From Candidatus Martarchaeota archaeon (lineage in GTDB: Archaea > Micrarchaeota > Micrarchaeia > Micrarchaeales > Micrarchaeaceae): 36,011 nt of DNA. Below the pieces are notes generated by a model. It saw nothing but the letters and a program-made list of their open reading frames with translations, was not told where the DNA came from and searched no databases. Where the stretch lies: assembly GCA_023473395.1 (NCBI GenBank), contig JAMCYO010000010.1:1-36011 (forward strand). Reading direction: 5' to 3'. Made by a program: the position numbers and the translations under genes. Of this stretch, positions 15,270 through 23,515 are shown piece after piece (positions within the stretch are counted from its first letter, which is position 1; every line of letters starts with the position of its first letter).

Positions 15270-16181
15270 CGGCGGTATCGCCGGCAATGCCCTCTTGTAT
15301 TTTCTTAGTATGAACATGGTTATTATAAGACCTAGCACCGCGCCGAACGCCACAAAAAAGCTAGGCACGAAGCTAAGCGTGAGCTTGTATGCAGATACTG
15401 CAACCATCAACGGTATTGCAAGGTCGCCAGTGCCCAATGCGACGTTGGCCGATATTGGTACCATGCCCTTTGCCGCAGTAGTTTTCATTGCGGACATTAT
15501 GCGCTTCCCTCTCTGCCCTGCGGATTTTAGCTCCTTGTTGTATTCGTTAAGCTCCTTTTTGCTGAAGCTTGATTTTGGGACCCCCTCAATCTCGCTCATG
15601 TCTACCATGAAGGCGAGGTTGTTCTCGGTCACCACATTTGCAAGTGTTATCATGTGCTTTGTTATGAAAACGGCCACGAAATCGTAGATAGCCAGCAACC
15701 CCATGAAGACTATTGCTGCAAAAAAGCTGAAGCCGAAACCCAAAACTGCACCCACGCCGATGCTTGCTATTATGGCAGCGACGTTCTTAAGCTTGACCCA
15801 TTTGTTCTTGGCTGCAACAAGCGCAAAGGCGAGTATTATCGCACCTATGGTCGATATGTTTGTGCTTTGCGTTGCGTAAGCAAGCAGCACAAGGAAAACG
15901 TAGAAAGAGGCTATGAATATCACCACGCCCTCTATCACCTTGAAAAGCCTTGCGCCGTGGTAAAACCTGAAAAGTATGACCATGCCTACGGCGAGTATTA
16001 TTATGTACCCTAGGAGCAGCAGCGCATTCGTAGGGCCGCTTACCACCTGCGAACTGGCTATTTCGGAATATGTGGCGCCGTTGAACCATAGCGTTGCGAG
16101 CATTATGCCGCTGAATTGGACGAGCATGAACATAGTAAGTATGCCAACAAGCTGCCTGTTCTCGATGAGCCTCTTTTCCAA
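15210..16181 (-). CDS. Presenilin-like intramembrane aspartyl protease (A22 family)
   Basis: Polytopic membrane protein of 323 residues with about nine hydrophobic segments. The two catalytic aspartates of the presenilin/signal peptide peptidase family are in place: LLAIYDF (Tyr166-Asp167) and ALGTGDL (GxGD, Asp253), on adjacent membrane helices separated by a cytosolic loop. The third family motif, PAL, reads PAI here (LPAIPP, about 299-304). Such enzymes cut transmembrane helices, for example leftover signal peptides. The start is TTG 16181, supported by AAGGTG with a five-base spacer. It follows mcm by 13 bases, so it is probably co-transcribed. Its last 60 bases are antisense to the helicase gene. 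Confidence 0.88.
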   Translation of the reverse strand: MEKRLIENRQLVGILTMFMLVQFSGIMLATLWFNGATYSEIASSQVVSGPTNALLLLGYIIILAVGMVILFRFYHGARLFKVIEGVVIFIASFYVFLVLLAYATQSTNISTIGAIILAFALVAAKNKWVKLKNVAAIIASIGVGAVLGFGFSFFAAIVFMGLLAIYDFVAVFITKHMITLANVVTENNLAFMVDMSEIEGVPKSSFSKKELNEYNKELKSAGQRGKRIMSAMKTTAAKGMVPISANVALGTGDLAIPLMVAVSAYKLTLSFVPSFFVAFGAVLGLIITMFILRKYKRALPAIPPLFMGVLIGLAAYYLVYYVV

Positions 16182-16194
16182 AAATACACCTTGT

Positions 16195-18258
16195 TCAGTC
16201 CGCTTCGTGGTGGACCAGCTTTATGACACCCTGCCTTGGCCTGTATATGTCCCCGGAACGCTCGAGTTCGGTGAGGTATTTGCTTGCAGTGGCGGAATCT
16301 ATCCCAGCGGCTTCTGCCTCTTCTATTACGCGCTGCATCTTTATGTTGCTGTCATCCTGTTCAAGCTTTTTTATTATGTTTAGTATAGAATTCATCCTGT
16401 CTACTTTCTCCCTTGGCATGCCCGTAAGTATGGTGTCTATGTCTATGCGCCCTCCGGTGTCAAGCGCGAGCGACTTGAGCATGAACCTGCTGAGTTCTAT
16501 TGCCAATTCGGCGTCCGAGACTTCCACCACGTCTGCAAGCCTTGTCTTTGCGCTGGCCTCGCTCATCCTCACGAGACCTTCTATTTGCCTGGGAGTTATC
16601 GGTACGGCGCCCTGCCTCTGCCCGGTCTTCCTTAAATCGACATAGTATTTCTGTATGTGCTCGCTGGCCTCTTGGCTGAGCCTAGGTGCCACGTATTTCC
16701 TTGCGTATGCTATGTACTTCCTTAGCAATTCGTGGCTTATTGGCGGTTCTTCCACCTGCTCGAATTCCTTCATTTCTGCAAGCCTTGCGCCAGCAGCCTC
16801 GTGTTGGACCAATATGTGCCTCGCTATGTTGCGGTCGGTATCCTCATCCATAACGTCGGTTATCGGGAATATAAGATCGAACCTTGAAAGCAGCGTCGGC
16901 GGTATGTCGAACTGTTCTGCAGGGTATTGGTGCGGGTCGAAACGGCCGAACTTCGGGTTGGCAGCTGCGAGCACTGCGGCCCTTGCGTTGAACGTAGCTA
17001 TAATGCCTGCTTTGGCCACGCTTATGGTCTGCGATTCCAGGGCCTCGTGCAGCGCTGCCTTGTCGTCCTGCCCTATCTTGTCGAATTCGTCTATGCAAAC
17101 TATGCCGCCGCTTCCAAGGACCAAGGCGCCAGCCTTTAAGGTCCAACCTCCTTCGGAGAAATCGTCCCTTTCCGCAACTGCGGTGAGACCTCCCCCAGTT
17201 ACGGATTTGCCGCTTACATATATGCCTTTTGGAACAAGCTGGGAGACTGCCTGCAACACCCTCGTCTTTGCGCTTCCGGGGTCGCCTATTAGCATTATGT
17301 GCATGTCACTCCTTATTATGCCCCCGTCAACAAGGGTCTTTCCCATTGTGCCTCCGAAAAGCTGCAACGCCACAGCCCTCTTTATCTCTTCGTGGCCGTA
17401 TATCGAAGAAGCTATGGATTTGGCAATCTTTTCGAATATCTGCGGGTCCTTTGCAAGCTCCTTTATCTCCCGCTCTTCCTCTTCGGTTATTGAAAGCTCT
17501 GCAAATTCCTTTTGCTTTGGGACAACCGAAACCGCTTCAACAAACATCGTATATAGGTTCTGTTCGGTCTTGCCGCGCTGATTCTTGCGGGGGCGTATCC
17601 TGAGAACCCCTGTAAGTTCTATTCTGTCACCAGGGATTACGGTGTTGACCATGTCGTCCTCAAGCCAGACTTCCAGCTGCCATGTTGGAGTGTTTCCCCT
17701 GAGCTTTTCGAGCGGGTCCTGTACTGCTATCTTCTGCAGGTTTATGAATTGCGAGTCCTCTGGCACCTGCTTGAGCGATTTCCTTTTGCACTCCCTGCAG
17801 ATTTCCGGGACCGGGTCCTTGTCCGCTTGCACAGTCTGCCTGGCGCCGCAGAAGGTGCACTCGTACACGCCTATGCGCACGCGCGGGCTTATCTCAGATC
17901 TTTTTACTATGAGGCTATCCAATGTTATAAGCTTCGATATTAATGAGGAGCCGACGTCCTGCACGAGCGGATTGTTTATAGTAAGCCCGGTAAACCTTAC
18001 GTGAGGTTCGTGGGTGCCGAGCTGTACGTCAGAGAGCTTGTATTTCAAGGACTCGTTCGCAGCCCTTATTACCACATCCGGGTTGTTGACAAGTTCGCTC
18101 GCAAGGTTCGGATCGAATTTGGCAAGGTCTGCTATCTCAACCCTTAGGCTCCTTTTTTCAGGAAACGCGACTATGATATCGTCTATGCCTTCCCTATAAT
18201 ATAATTCAAGGAATTCATCAAAGCGCGATTTTATTGCAGATATGACAGCATCCTCCAC
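16195..18258 (-). CDS. mcm: Replicative DNA helicase MCM
   Basis: Hexameric replicative helicase. Counting from the ATG at 18279, the N-terminal zinc finger has Cys141/144/161/164. The AAA+ core has Walker A GDPGSAKT (332-339), Walker B CIDEFDK (395-401) and arginine finger SRFD (465-468). A winged-helix region follows (about 610-694). No intein interrupts it. I prefer the GTG at 18258 because AAGGTG stands six bases before it; the track ATG at 18279 would place that site inside the coding region and add MRLKVLL. If the transcript starts near the ATG, the longer form is possible. The presenilin-like gene follows in the operon, and MetRS diverges upstream. Confidence 0.97.
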   Translation of the reverse strand: MEDAVISAIKSRFDEFLELYYREGIDDIIVAFPEKRSLRVEIADLAKFDPNLASELVNNPDVVIRAANESLKYKLSDVQLGTHEPHVRFTGLTINNPLVQDVGSSLISKLITLDSLIVKRSEISPRVRIGVYECTFCGARQTVQADKDPVPEICRECKRKSLKQVPEDSQFINLQKIAVQDPLEKLRGNTPTWQLEVWLEDDMVNTVIPGDRIELTGVLRIRPRKNQRGKTEQNLYTMFVEAVSVVPKQKEFAELSITEEEEREIKELAKDPQIFEKIAKSIASSIYGHEEIKRAVALQLFGGTMGKTLVDGGIIRSDMHIMLIGDPGSAKTRVLQAVSQLVPKGIYVSGKSVTGGGLTAVAERDDFSEGGWTLKAGALVLGSGGIVCIDEFDKIGQDDKAALHEALESQTISVAKAGIIATFNARAAVLAAANPKFGRFDPHQYPAEQFDIPPTLLSRFDLIFPITDVMDEDTDRNIARHILVQHEAAGARLAEMKEFEQVEEPPISHELLRKYIAYARKYVAPRLSQEASEHIQKYYVDLRKTGQRQGAVPITPRQIEGLVRMSEASAKTRLADVVEVSDAELAIELSRFMLKSLALDTGGRIDIDTILTGMPREKVDRMNSILNIIKKLEQDDSNIKMQRVIEEAEAAGIDSATASKYLTELERSGDIYRPRQGVIKLVHHEAD

Positions 18259-18300
18259 TAGAAGCACCTTAAGCCGCATTACAGAAACAGCTCAAGACAG

Positions 18301-18345
18301 ATTCTCGTTTAAATTATTTATAAGCTTCTATGCATATTTATAACA
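18301..18345. promoter_or_regulatory. Divergent mcm / metG promoter region
   Basis: Minus strand: TTATAAAT and TTTAAA boxes (18308-18323) lie upstream of mcm. Plus strand: ATATTTATAAC (18334-18344) predicts a metG start near 18366 and a leader of about 20 bases. The two promoters almost abut, so binding at one may affect the other. Confidence 0.45.
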
Positions 18346-18386
18346 CTGATCATTTAAAGCCGAACCTGCGACATAATGGCGTTACC

Positions 18387-20042
18387 ATGAACAAAAAGAA
18401 TAAGTTGATAATAACATCTGCGCTTCCCTATTCCGAAGCCGTTCCGCACATCGGCAATTTCATCGGCTCGATACTCCCTGCGGACGTGTTTTACAAGTAT
18501 ACCAAAATGGCAGGGTACGATTCCATATTCATATGCGGATCCGACCAGCACGGCACCCCGATAGAGATAAAGGCTTTAAAAGAGGGCGTTACCGCAGAGG
18601 AGCTTGCGGATTCGGTCCATGAAAAGATAAAAGGCGTATGCAACAGATTCGGCTGCAGTTTCACATATTATGGCAAGACCAATTCGGAAAGCAACAAGAA
18701 AAGCGTTTACGAAATATTCGGGGCATTGAAGCGCAACGGCTACATAAAGAAAGTGGAATCGGTGATGCCGTACTGCAACATAGACAAAAGGTTCCTTACT
18801 GACAGGTATATAGAGGGCAAATGCCCTTTCTGCGGATTCGAGGGCGCACGCGGGGACCAGTGCGACAATTGCGGAAGGTTGCTCACCCCAGAACAGCTAA
18901 TAGATCCTTATTGCGGGCTATGCCACAACCGCGACATAACGTTCAAGAAAACAGCGAACCTGGCGCTCGAACTTGACAAGCTACAGGGGGAAATAAAGGA
19001 GTTCGTAAAGGAAAGGATGTCTTCATGGAGCAGGAACGCAGCCAACAAAACAATAAGCTACCTCGAACAGGGATTGGAGGCAAGAGAGATAACCAGGGAC
19101 ATGAAATGGGGCTTCGAAGTGCCTGAAAAGGGATTCGAGGACAAAGTGTTCTATGTCTGGTTCGACGCGGTAATAGGCTACATAGGAATAACCCGCGAAT
19201 GGTCCGACAGGTGGGAGGAATATTGGAAAACTCCCGATACTAAGCTTATACAGTTCATGGGAAAAGACAACATAGAGTTCCATACGATGATGTGGCCCGG
19301 CATATTAATAGGCTCGAATTTAGGCTATGTGCTGCCGCATACGATATATGCTTATGAATACCTTACCGCTAAGGGCCTGAAGTTTTCGAAGAGCAGGGGC
19401 GTTGGGCTCAATATGGAAAACGCCCTAGAAATTGCAGATGCGGATTACTGGAGGTTCGCACTAATGTGGCTCGCCCCAGAAAGCTCGGACAACGACTTCA
19501 CGATTGCGCTTTTCGTGGACATAGTCAACAAGATAATGAATGGAAAGATAGGCAACTACGTGCACAGGATGCTTACCTTATACGGAAACTCCGGGATGAA
19601 GCCATCGGAGCTTGGAACCGATGCGAAGCTCGAGGATAAAATAGAAAAGCTCGAGAAGGAGTACATAGATGATTTCGAAGACCTGAAGCTAAGGGAAGCG
19701 TTGAGGTGCGTTGTTGAGCTTGCGGACTTGGGAAACGAAACAATAAGCAACGAAAAGCCCTGGGAATTCATAGCAGGGGGCAAAATAAAGGAAGGCAGTG
19801 AAGAAAAGGCAAAAGCGCTTTTCGGAAGCCTTGTCAGGATCGTCCATGATATCGGAATATTGTTATGGCCATTCGCACCCAAAGCATCCAAGGAGGTAAT
19901 AGAAATATTCGGTGCAGGGGAAATTGGGCTCAAACGCTTGGGAGAGCACTCCAATAAAATAAACGTAGAAGCGCTCAAGCCGGTGTTCAGCAAGCTTGGC
20001 GAGGCCCAACTGAAGATGCTCGAAAGATTCGAAGAAGCCTAA
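18387..20042 (+). CDS. metG: Methionyl-tRNA synthetase
   Basis: Class I synthetase that charges tRNA-Met. The HIGH motif appears as PHIGN (20-24) and the KMSKS motif as FSKSRG. The connective domain has zinc-knuckle cysteine pairs (CPFC, CDNC, CGLC), as in archaeal MetRS. The helical anticodon-binding domain follows; there is no C-terminal tRNA-binding EMAP/Trbp111 extension, giving 551 residues. ATG 18387 (MNKKNKLIITSALPY) is chosen; the track start at 18330 adds 19 residues with no homology. An uncharacterised gene begins 37 bases downstream. Confidence 0.97.
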   Translation: MNKKNKLIITSALPYSEAVPHIGNFIGSILPADVFYKYTKMAGYDSIFICGSDQHGTPIEIKALKEGVTAEELADSVHEKIKGVCNRFGCSFTYYGKTNSESNKKSVYEIFGALKRNGYIKKVESVMPYCNIDKRFLTDRYIEGKCPFCGFEGARGDQCDNCGRLLTPEQLIDPYCGLCHNRDITFKKTANLALELDKLQGEIKEFVKERMSSWSRNAANKTISYLEQGLEAREITRDMKWGFEVPEKGFEDKVFYVWFDAVIGYIGITREWSDRWEEYWKTPDTKLIQFMGKDNIEFHTMMWPGILIGSNLGYVLPHTIYAYEYLTAKGLKFSKSRGVGLNMENALEIADADYWRFALMWLAPESSDNDFTIALFVDIVNKIMNGKIGNYVHRMLTLYGNSGMKPSELGTDAKLEDKIEKLEKEYIDDFEDLKLREALRCVVELADLGNETISNEKPWEFIAGGKIKEGSEEKAKALFGSLVRIVHDIGILLWPFAPKASKEVIEIFGAGEIGLKRLGEHSNKINVEALKPVFSKLGEAQLKMLERFEEA

Positions 20043-20079
20043 CATAAAGTCTAAATATTGTGACCGCAGGGGTATTACC

Positions 20080-20730
20080 ATGGCGGTTAATACTTATTGG
20101 GAGTATGGGACCAAGCCGATAAAAACAGCGGCTGTTTCGCCGGAAGTGTTGCTCAGGGGAAACGGGCAGGGACGATTTGCCTCTTTTGCCGTGGATCTGG
20201 TCGGCGTCATAGAAAAGGTTGGAAAAGGATTCGGGCTGAGCATGCAGGCAGCTACGGGAAAAAACGAATACGTAAACCTGTGCGTCTACGGCAACTACGA
20301 TTCCCTGCCGGCAATGGAAGCGGTGAAAAGGCTTGCAGTCGAGAACAACGGCATGGACAACAGCACGCTCGTGAGCCTCTACGCAACGATGAAGGCGAAC
20401 GGCGTGTCCGCGCATAACGAGGCGCCGACCCTGTACGCAAACGTTGAAAAGGACAGCAACGAAAATGGCATACACTTCAGGGTTTCTGGGGGCAGCACAT
20501 ACGATTTCATAGGAAACAGGACGATGTACAGCACAAATGTAAACATATTTTACCTTAGCCCGTACAGATATTACACCAATGGAACCGGGCCCAATTATAT
20601 AACAATAAATATAGTGCTTGAACGGCTCAGCCTGCCGCGGGACACGGTTCTGAGAATAATAAAGGAAAGCGGCGATTCCAAAATGCTCAGGAAGGAAAAG
20701 CAGGTCCAGATGAACCTGCCAACGCTTTAA
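20080..20730 (+). CDS. Uncharacterised 216-residue protein
   Basis: I do not recognise this family. It is soluble, without signal peptide or membrane segments, with one cysteine. The N-terminal part mixes strands and helices; an Asn/Gly/Tyr-rich central region (YSTNVNIFYLSPYRYYTNG) precedes a basic C-terminus (SKMLRKEKQVQ). It follows metG by 37 bases in the same direction, so it may be co-transcribed. Codon use looks like its neighbours. Length and bias make it a real gene; no function is claimed. Confidence 0.75.
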   Translation: MAVNTYWEYGTKPIKTAAVSPEVLLRGNGQGRFASFAVDLVGVIEKVGKGFGLSMQAATGKNEYVNLCVYGNYDSLPAMEAVKRLAVENNGMDNSTLVSLYATMKANGVSAHNEAPTLYANVEKDSNENGIHFRVSGGSTYDFIGNRTMYSTNVNIFYLSPYRYYTNGTGPNYITINIVLERLSLPRDTVLRIIKESGDSKMLRKEKQVQMNLPTL

Positions 20731-20818
20731 ATACAAAATTTTAAAAGCTTATAGATGCATATTAATCCGTCAAAGCGCATTTTCTATTGCTTAGGACAAT
20801 GCTTGATATAGTGATATT

Positions 20819-21214
20819 ATGAGTCAGTTTAGTAGACAAGTGCACGGGCCTTCGGAAACGAAGGGCTCCGGCAATGGAAAAAGAAAGATAAAGTTCAAGG
20901 ACAAAAGGAGGAGCAATGCGGGAAATTACTTCAGCGCAACGAAACTGGCTGCAAAAGACGTCAGGGAAAAGGTCAGGAGGCGCGGAGGAAGCAAGACCGT
21001 AAAGCTCAAGGCTTCTAAGAGTGTCAGCGTGCTCACTAAAGAAGGCTACAAGAAGCTTGAGATAAAGGGAGTGCTCGAGTCCAAGGACAACAGGAACTTC
21101 GCCAGGCAGAACATAATAACGAAAGGGACGATAATAAACACCGACATGGGGAAGGCTGTTGTCATTAACAGGCCCGGCAGGGAAGGCACAGTAATAGCCA
21201 AGCTGCTATCGTGA
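20819..21214 (+). CDS. rps8e: Small-subunit ribosomal protein S8e
   Basis: 30S protein of the archaeal/eukaryotic S8e family. The N-terminus is highly basic (KRKIKFKDKRR), and the family C-terminus is recognisable as MGKAVVINRPGREGTVIAKLL, matching the usual rPGQ-x-G-x-v-A pattern. The 131 residues are normal. ATG 20819 has GTGAT three bases upstream. The stop TGA lies four bases before the next start, giving a compact S8e-unknown-OTC operon. Confidence 0.93.
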   Translation: MSQFSRQVHGPSETKGSGNGKRKIKFKDKRRSNAGNYFSATKLAAKDVREKVRRRGGSKTVKLKASKSVSVLTKEGYKKLEIKGVLESKDNRNFARQNIITKGTIINTDMGKAVVINRPGREGTVIAKLLS

Positions 21215-21218
21215 TCCG

Positions 21219-21683
21219 ATGACGGAGAGCGTATATTCTTTTGACAAATCGGCAATGGAAAAGCTTTCGAAAGCGCTTTCCTACGACCCGTATCTGGACA
21301 AGGAGCTGCTGCCTGACATGCCAAAGGAGTTTGAGGACAAAAAGTACATGGCGGAGCATCCAGAAATGGAAGAAAAGAAAAAGGAGATGGAGAAGCGCAT
21401 AGAAGAAGCCAAGGAAAAGCTGAAAAACGACAAGAGCCTTAACGTGATATTCACAAGGCAGGAATACAGCTTAAGGGAAGGCGGCGCCTTTGGGCTAGAT
21501 CCGGAAAAGTGCTATTTGTATTTGAAGGCAAACGACGACTTCATCGCAAGGGCTGAAGAGAGGTTGAAGTCTGAATATGATAGCTTTGCCAAGGTAGATG
21601 CCGAAACCTCGCAAAAAGTCATAAAGGCGATACACGACGAGGAGGACAAGGCGAACGCAGGGTTCGGTGCGATATTCGGGTAA
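21219..21683 (+). CDS. Uncharacterised 154-residue protein with coiled coil
   Basis: I do not recognise this family. Residues about 45-75 are almost all Lys/Glu with heptad-like spacing (EEKKKEMEKRIEEAKEKL), a probable coiled coil. A more conserved-looking core follows (VIFTRQEYSLREGGAFGL), then an acidic helical tail. It is cytoplasmic and lacks membrane segments. GTGAT overlapping the S8e stop serves as ribosome site. The stop TAA overlaps the ATG of the OTC gene. Position in a ribosomal-protein operon hints at a translation-linked or housekeeping role, which is speculation. Confidence 0.8.
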   Translation: MTESVYSFDKSAMEKLSKALSYDPYLDKELLPDMPKEFEDKKYMAEHPEMEEKKKEMEKRIEEAKEKLKNDKSLNVIFTRQEYSLREGGAFGLDPEKCYLYLKANDDFIARAEERLKSEYDSFAKVDAETSQKVIKAIHDEEDKANAGFGAIFG

Positions 21684-22591
21684 TGCATATGAACATATTA
21701 AGCATAAACGACCTTTCCAAGGACGATATGCTTAAGATATTCGGGATTGCGGACAACCTTAAGGAAAACAGGGAACAGACGGCGTTGAGGGAGAACTCGG
21801 TACTAGCGCTGTTTTTCGAAAAGCCTTCCACCAGGACTAGGACATCTTTTGAAGCGGGAATTTCGCAGCTCGGAGGAAAGGGGATATACATTGACTCCAA
21901 CACTTCCCAGAGGAGCAGGGGCGAGAGCTTCGCCGACATTGGCAGGATGTTAAGCAGCTACTGCGACTTCATAGCGGCCAGGCTTTACAAGCACGACGAC
22001 ATCATAGAACTCGCAGAGAATTCCAGCGTGCCCGTGATAAACGCGCTCACGGATTTAGAGCATCCAACACAGGCACTTGTGGACATGTACACTATAAGTT
22101 CTCACATAAAAAACCCCAAGGAGGCCAAGATAGCGTTTGTTGGGGACATAGCAACGAATACGGCCAATTCGCTCATGCTGGCAGCGACAAAGCTAGGAAG
22201 CAGGATATCGCTTGTAGGGCCTAAAGACTATATGCCGAACAGCATTTATTTTAACAAGGCAAGGGAGCACGGCCTCGTATACGTCTATGACGACATAAAA
22301 GAAGGCCTCGACGGTGCCAACATTGTTTATACTGATACATTCGTCAGCATGGGCCAGGAAGCAGAGGCCGATAAAAGGAAGGAGATGTTCAAGGACTACC
22401 AAGTCAATTCCAAGCTGCTCGAATACGCAAGCGACGATGCGCTTGTGATGCACTGCCTTCCTGCGCACAGGGGGGAAGAAATAACTGCCGAGGTTATAGA
22501 CGGCCCGAAAAGCATAGTATGGGAACAGGCAAAAAACAAGCTGCTTCTGGCAAAGGCGATACTGCTTTTTGTTTCCATGCAGCATGAGTAA
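21683..22591 (+). CDS. argF: Ornithine carbamoyltransferase
   Basis: Transfers the carbamoyl group of carbamoyl phosphate to ornithine, forming citrulline, or runs in reverse in arginine breakdown. The carbamoyl-phosphate motif STRTRTSFE (49-57), HPTQAL (127-132), the ornithine-loop SMGQE and the OTC signature HCLPAHRGEE near residue 265 separate it from aspartate carbamoyltransferase. The 302 residues are full length. ATG 21683 overlaps the preceding stop codon; a second ATG at 21689 is equally possible. No other arginine gene lies in the window, so biosynthesis, deiminase pathway or scavenging cannot be decided. Confidence 0.95.
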   Translation: MHMNILSINDLSKDDMLKIFGIADNLKENREQTALRENSVLALFFEKPSTRTRTSFEAGISQLGGKGIYIDSNTSQRSRGESFADIGRMLSSYCDFIAARLYKHDDIIELAENSSVPVINALTDLEHPTQALVDMYTISSHIKNPKEAKIAFVGDIATNTANSLMLAATKLGSRISLVGPKDYMPNSIYFNKAREHGLVYVYDDIKEGLDGANIVYTDTFVSMGQEAEADKRKEMFKDYQVNSKLLEYASDDALVMHCLPAHRGEEITAEVIDGPKSIVWEQAKNKLLLAKAILLFVSMQHE

Positions 22592-22606
22592 GAAATAAAG
22601 TCTAAT

Positions 22607-22614
22607 TTATAAAA
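22607..22614 (+). promoter_or_regulatory. TATA box for a leaderless transcript
   Basis: TTTATAAA is centred about 26 bases before ATG 22636 and no Shine-Dalgarno is present, so the next gene is predicted to be transcribed without a leader. Confidence 0.5.
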
Positions 22615-22635
22615 TTTCACTTAGAATATCATATT

Positions 22636-23280
22636 ATGAATCTTTTCGCTAAAATAGCAATAACCACAATAGCAGTGGTTTTTGTCCTTGGCTTGGTGTT
22701 CGCAGCCCTGCTGTTAGTCTACCACCCTGGCGCGAAGCCCATTACCTCGGCAGAAGCAGAGGGGCTTGTACTGAAGGACATGCAGCAAGCCTATCCAAAC
22801 GCCACCTTCAACGTAATAAGCGTATCTAAGTCAAACCTGACAAAGGACAGCTGGAACATCGTCCTTAATGTTGCCTACAACTATACGAGGGCATGCCCAG
22901 AAGTTATGACAGAGGGATTCGATTACCCTGCGGTCAACCTTGTCCCGAGCGATGAGATTTTGTATTCGTCCAACTGCGAGCTTTACGGTTTCGGCGCGGC
23001 GCCGGACTACATAATATCCAACCCGTACATAGCCATTGTCAGGGCCTACGACAGCGACAACTCCTCGATAAGAAATTATATTGAAGAATACGGATACAAC
23101 AATACCTATGTTTACGCGAATTTTTACAGGAACGCGTCCCCGAGCCTTTCTTCCGTTGGGATAAACTCCACGGATTCGTGGATAATAAGCTACAAAGCGG
23201 CAAATGCAAAGGAGGAACTTTACGCAAGGATGAGCAACAACGGGAGCATAATAGAAACCGTTATAGCCAACAGCACCTAG
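22636..23280 (+). CDS. Membrane-anchored extracellular protein of unknown function
   Basis: The N-terminus MNLFAKIAITTIAVVFVLG is one hydrophobic segment (about residues 5-29) without an obvious cleavage site, so a signal anchor with the rest outside is likely. The remaining 185 residues carry about nine N-x-S/T sequons (NLT, NYT, NSS, NNT, NAS, NST and others) and two cysteines (in RACPE and SNCEL) that could pair. I do not recognise a domain. It has its own leaderless-type promoter and is followed by an AT-rich gap before the ftsZ pair. The gene at 34368 has the same general design. Confidence 0.75.
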   Translation: MNLFAKIAITTIAVVFVLGLVFAALLLVYHPGAKPITSAEAEGLVLKDMQQAYPNATFNVISVSKSNLTKDSWNIVLNVAYNYTRACPEVMTEGFDYPAVNLVPSDEILYSSNCELYGFGAAPDYIISNPYIAIVRAYDSDNSSIRNYIEEYGYNNTYVYANFYRNASPSLSSVGINSTDSWIISYKAANAKEELYARMSNNGSIIETVIANST

Positions 23281-23515
23281 ATAAAACCGCAAGTTTCCTG
23301 AGCATAAGAACCACATAATTACTTCAGTATATAAATTTATACATTAGTGAGTTTAATAGGAATCTAATATAATTTTTTATACTTTTTTAAAGTATTTTAT
23401 AGTTCATGTTTGTGCCAATACGGTTTTGGCAATCCGGCACTACAACAAATATATGCACCAACAAAAGGCTTTTAAAGCTTGTCAGATAAATTTTTTCGAC
23501 CAATAGGCGATCTGA
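23281..23515. promoter_or_regulatory. AT-rich intergenic region upstream of the ftsZ pair
   Basis: No gene is seen in these 235 bases. Between about 23320 and 23400 the DNA is very A/T-rich, with the palindrome TATAAATTTATA and an inverted repeat ATACTTT/AAAGTAT with a three-base loop (23379-23395). Nearer the gene, TTTTAAAG (23470-23477) may be the ftsZ TATA box, giving a start near 23500. GGCGAT lies four bases before ATG 23516, a variant of the GGTGAT ribosome site. It resembles a regulated promoter more than an origin, as no Orc1/Cdc6 gene is near. Confidence 0.4.

Noticed and set aside
16655-17581. Plus-strand ORF of 308 residues opposite mcm
   Set aside because: It is the antisense shadow of the MCM AAA+ core; composition is Ser/Pro/Ala-rich without domains, and the mcm motifs on the minus strand are unmistakable.
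19987-20736. Minus-strand ORF of 249 residues opposite the gene at 20080
   Set aside because: Overlaps the end of metG and nearly all of the forward gene; its composition (Tyr, His, Cys, Arg) is that of an antisense frame, and the forward frame has the normal start context.
23281-23515. Possible replication origin in the AT-rich gap
   Set aside because: No Orc1/Cdc6 gene, no repeated origin-box motifs and no unwinding-element arrangement; a promoter region explains it.
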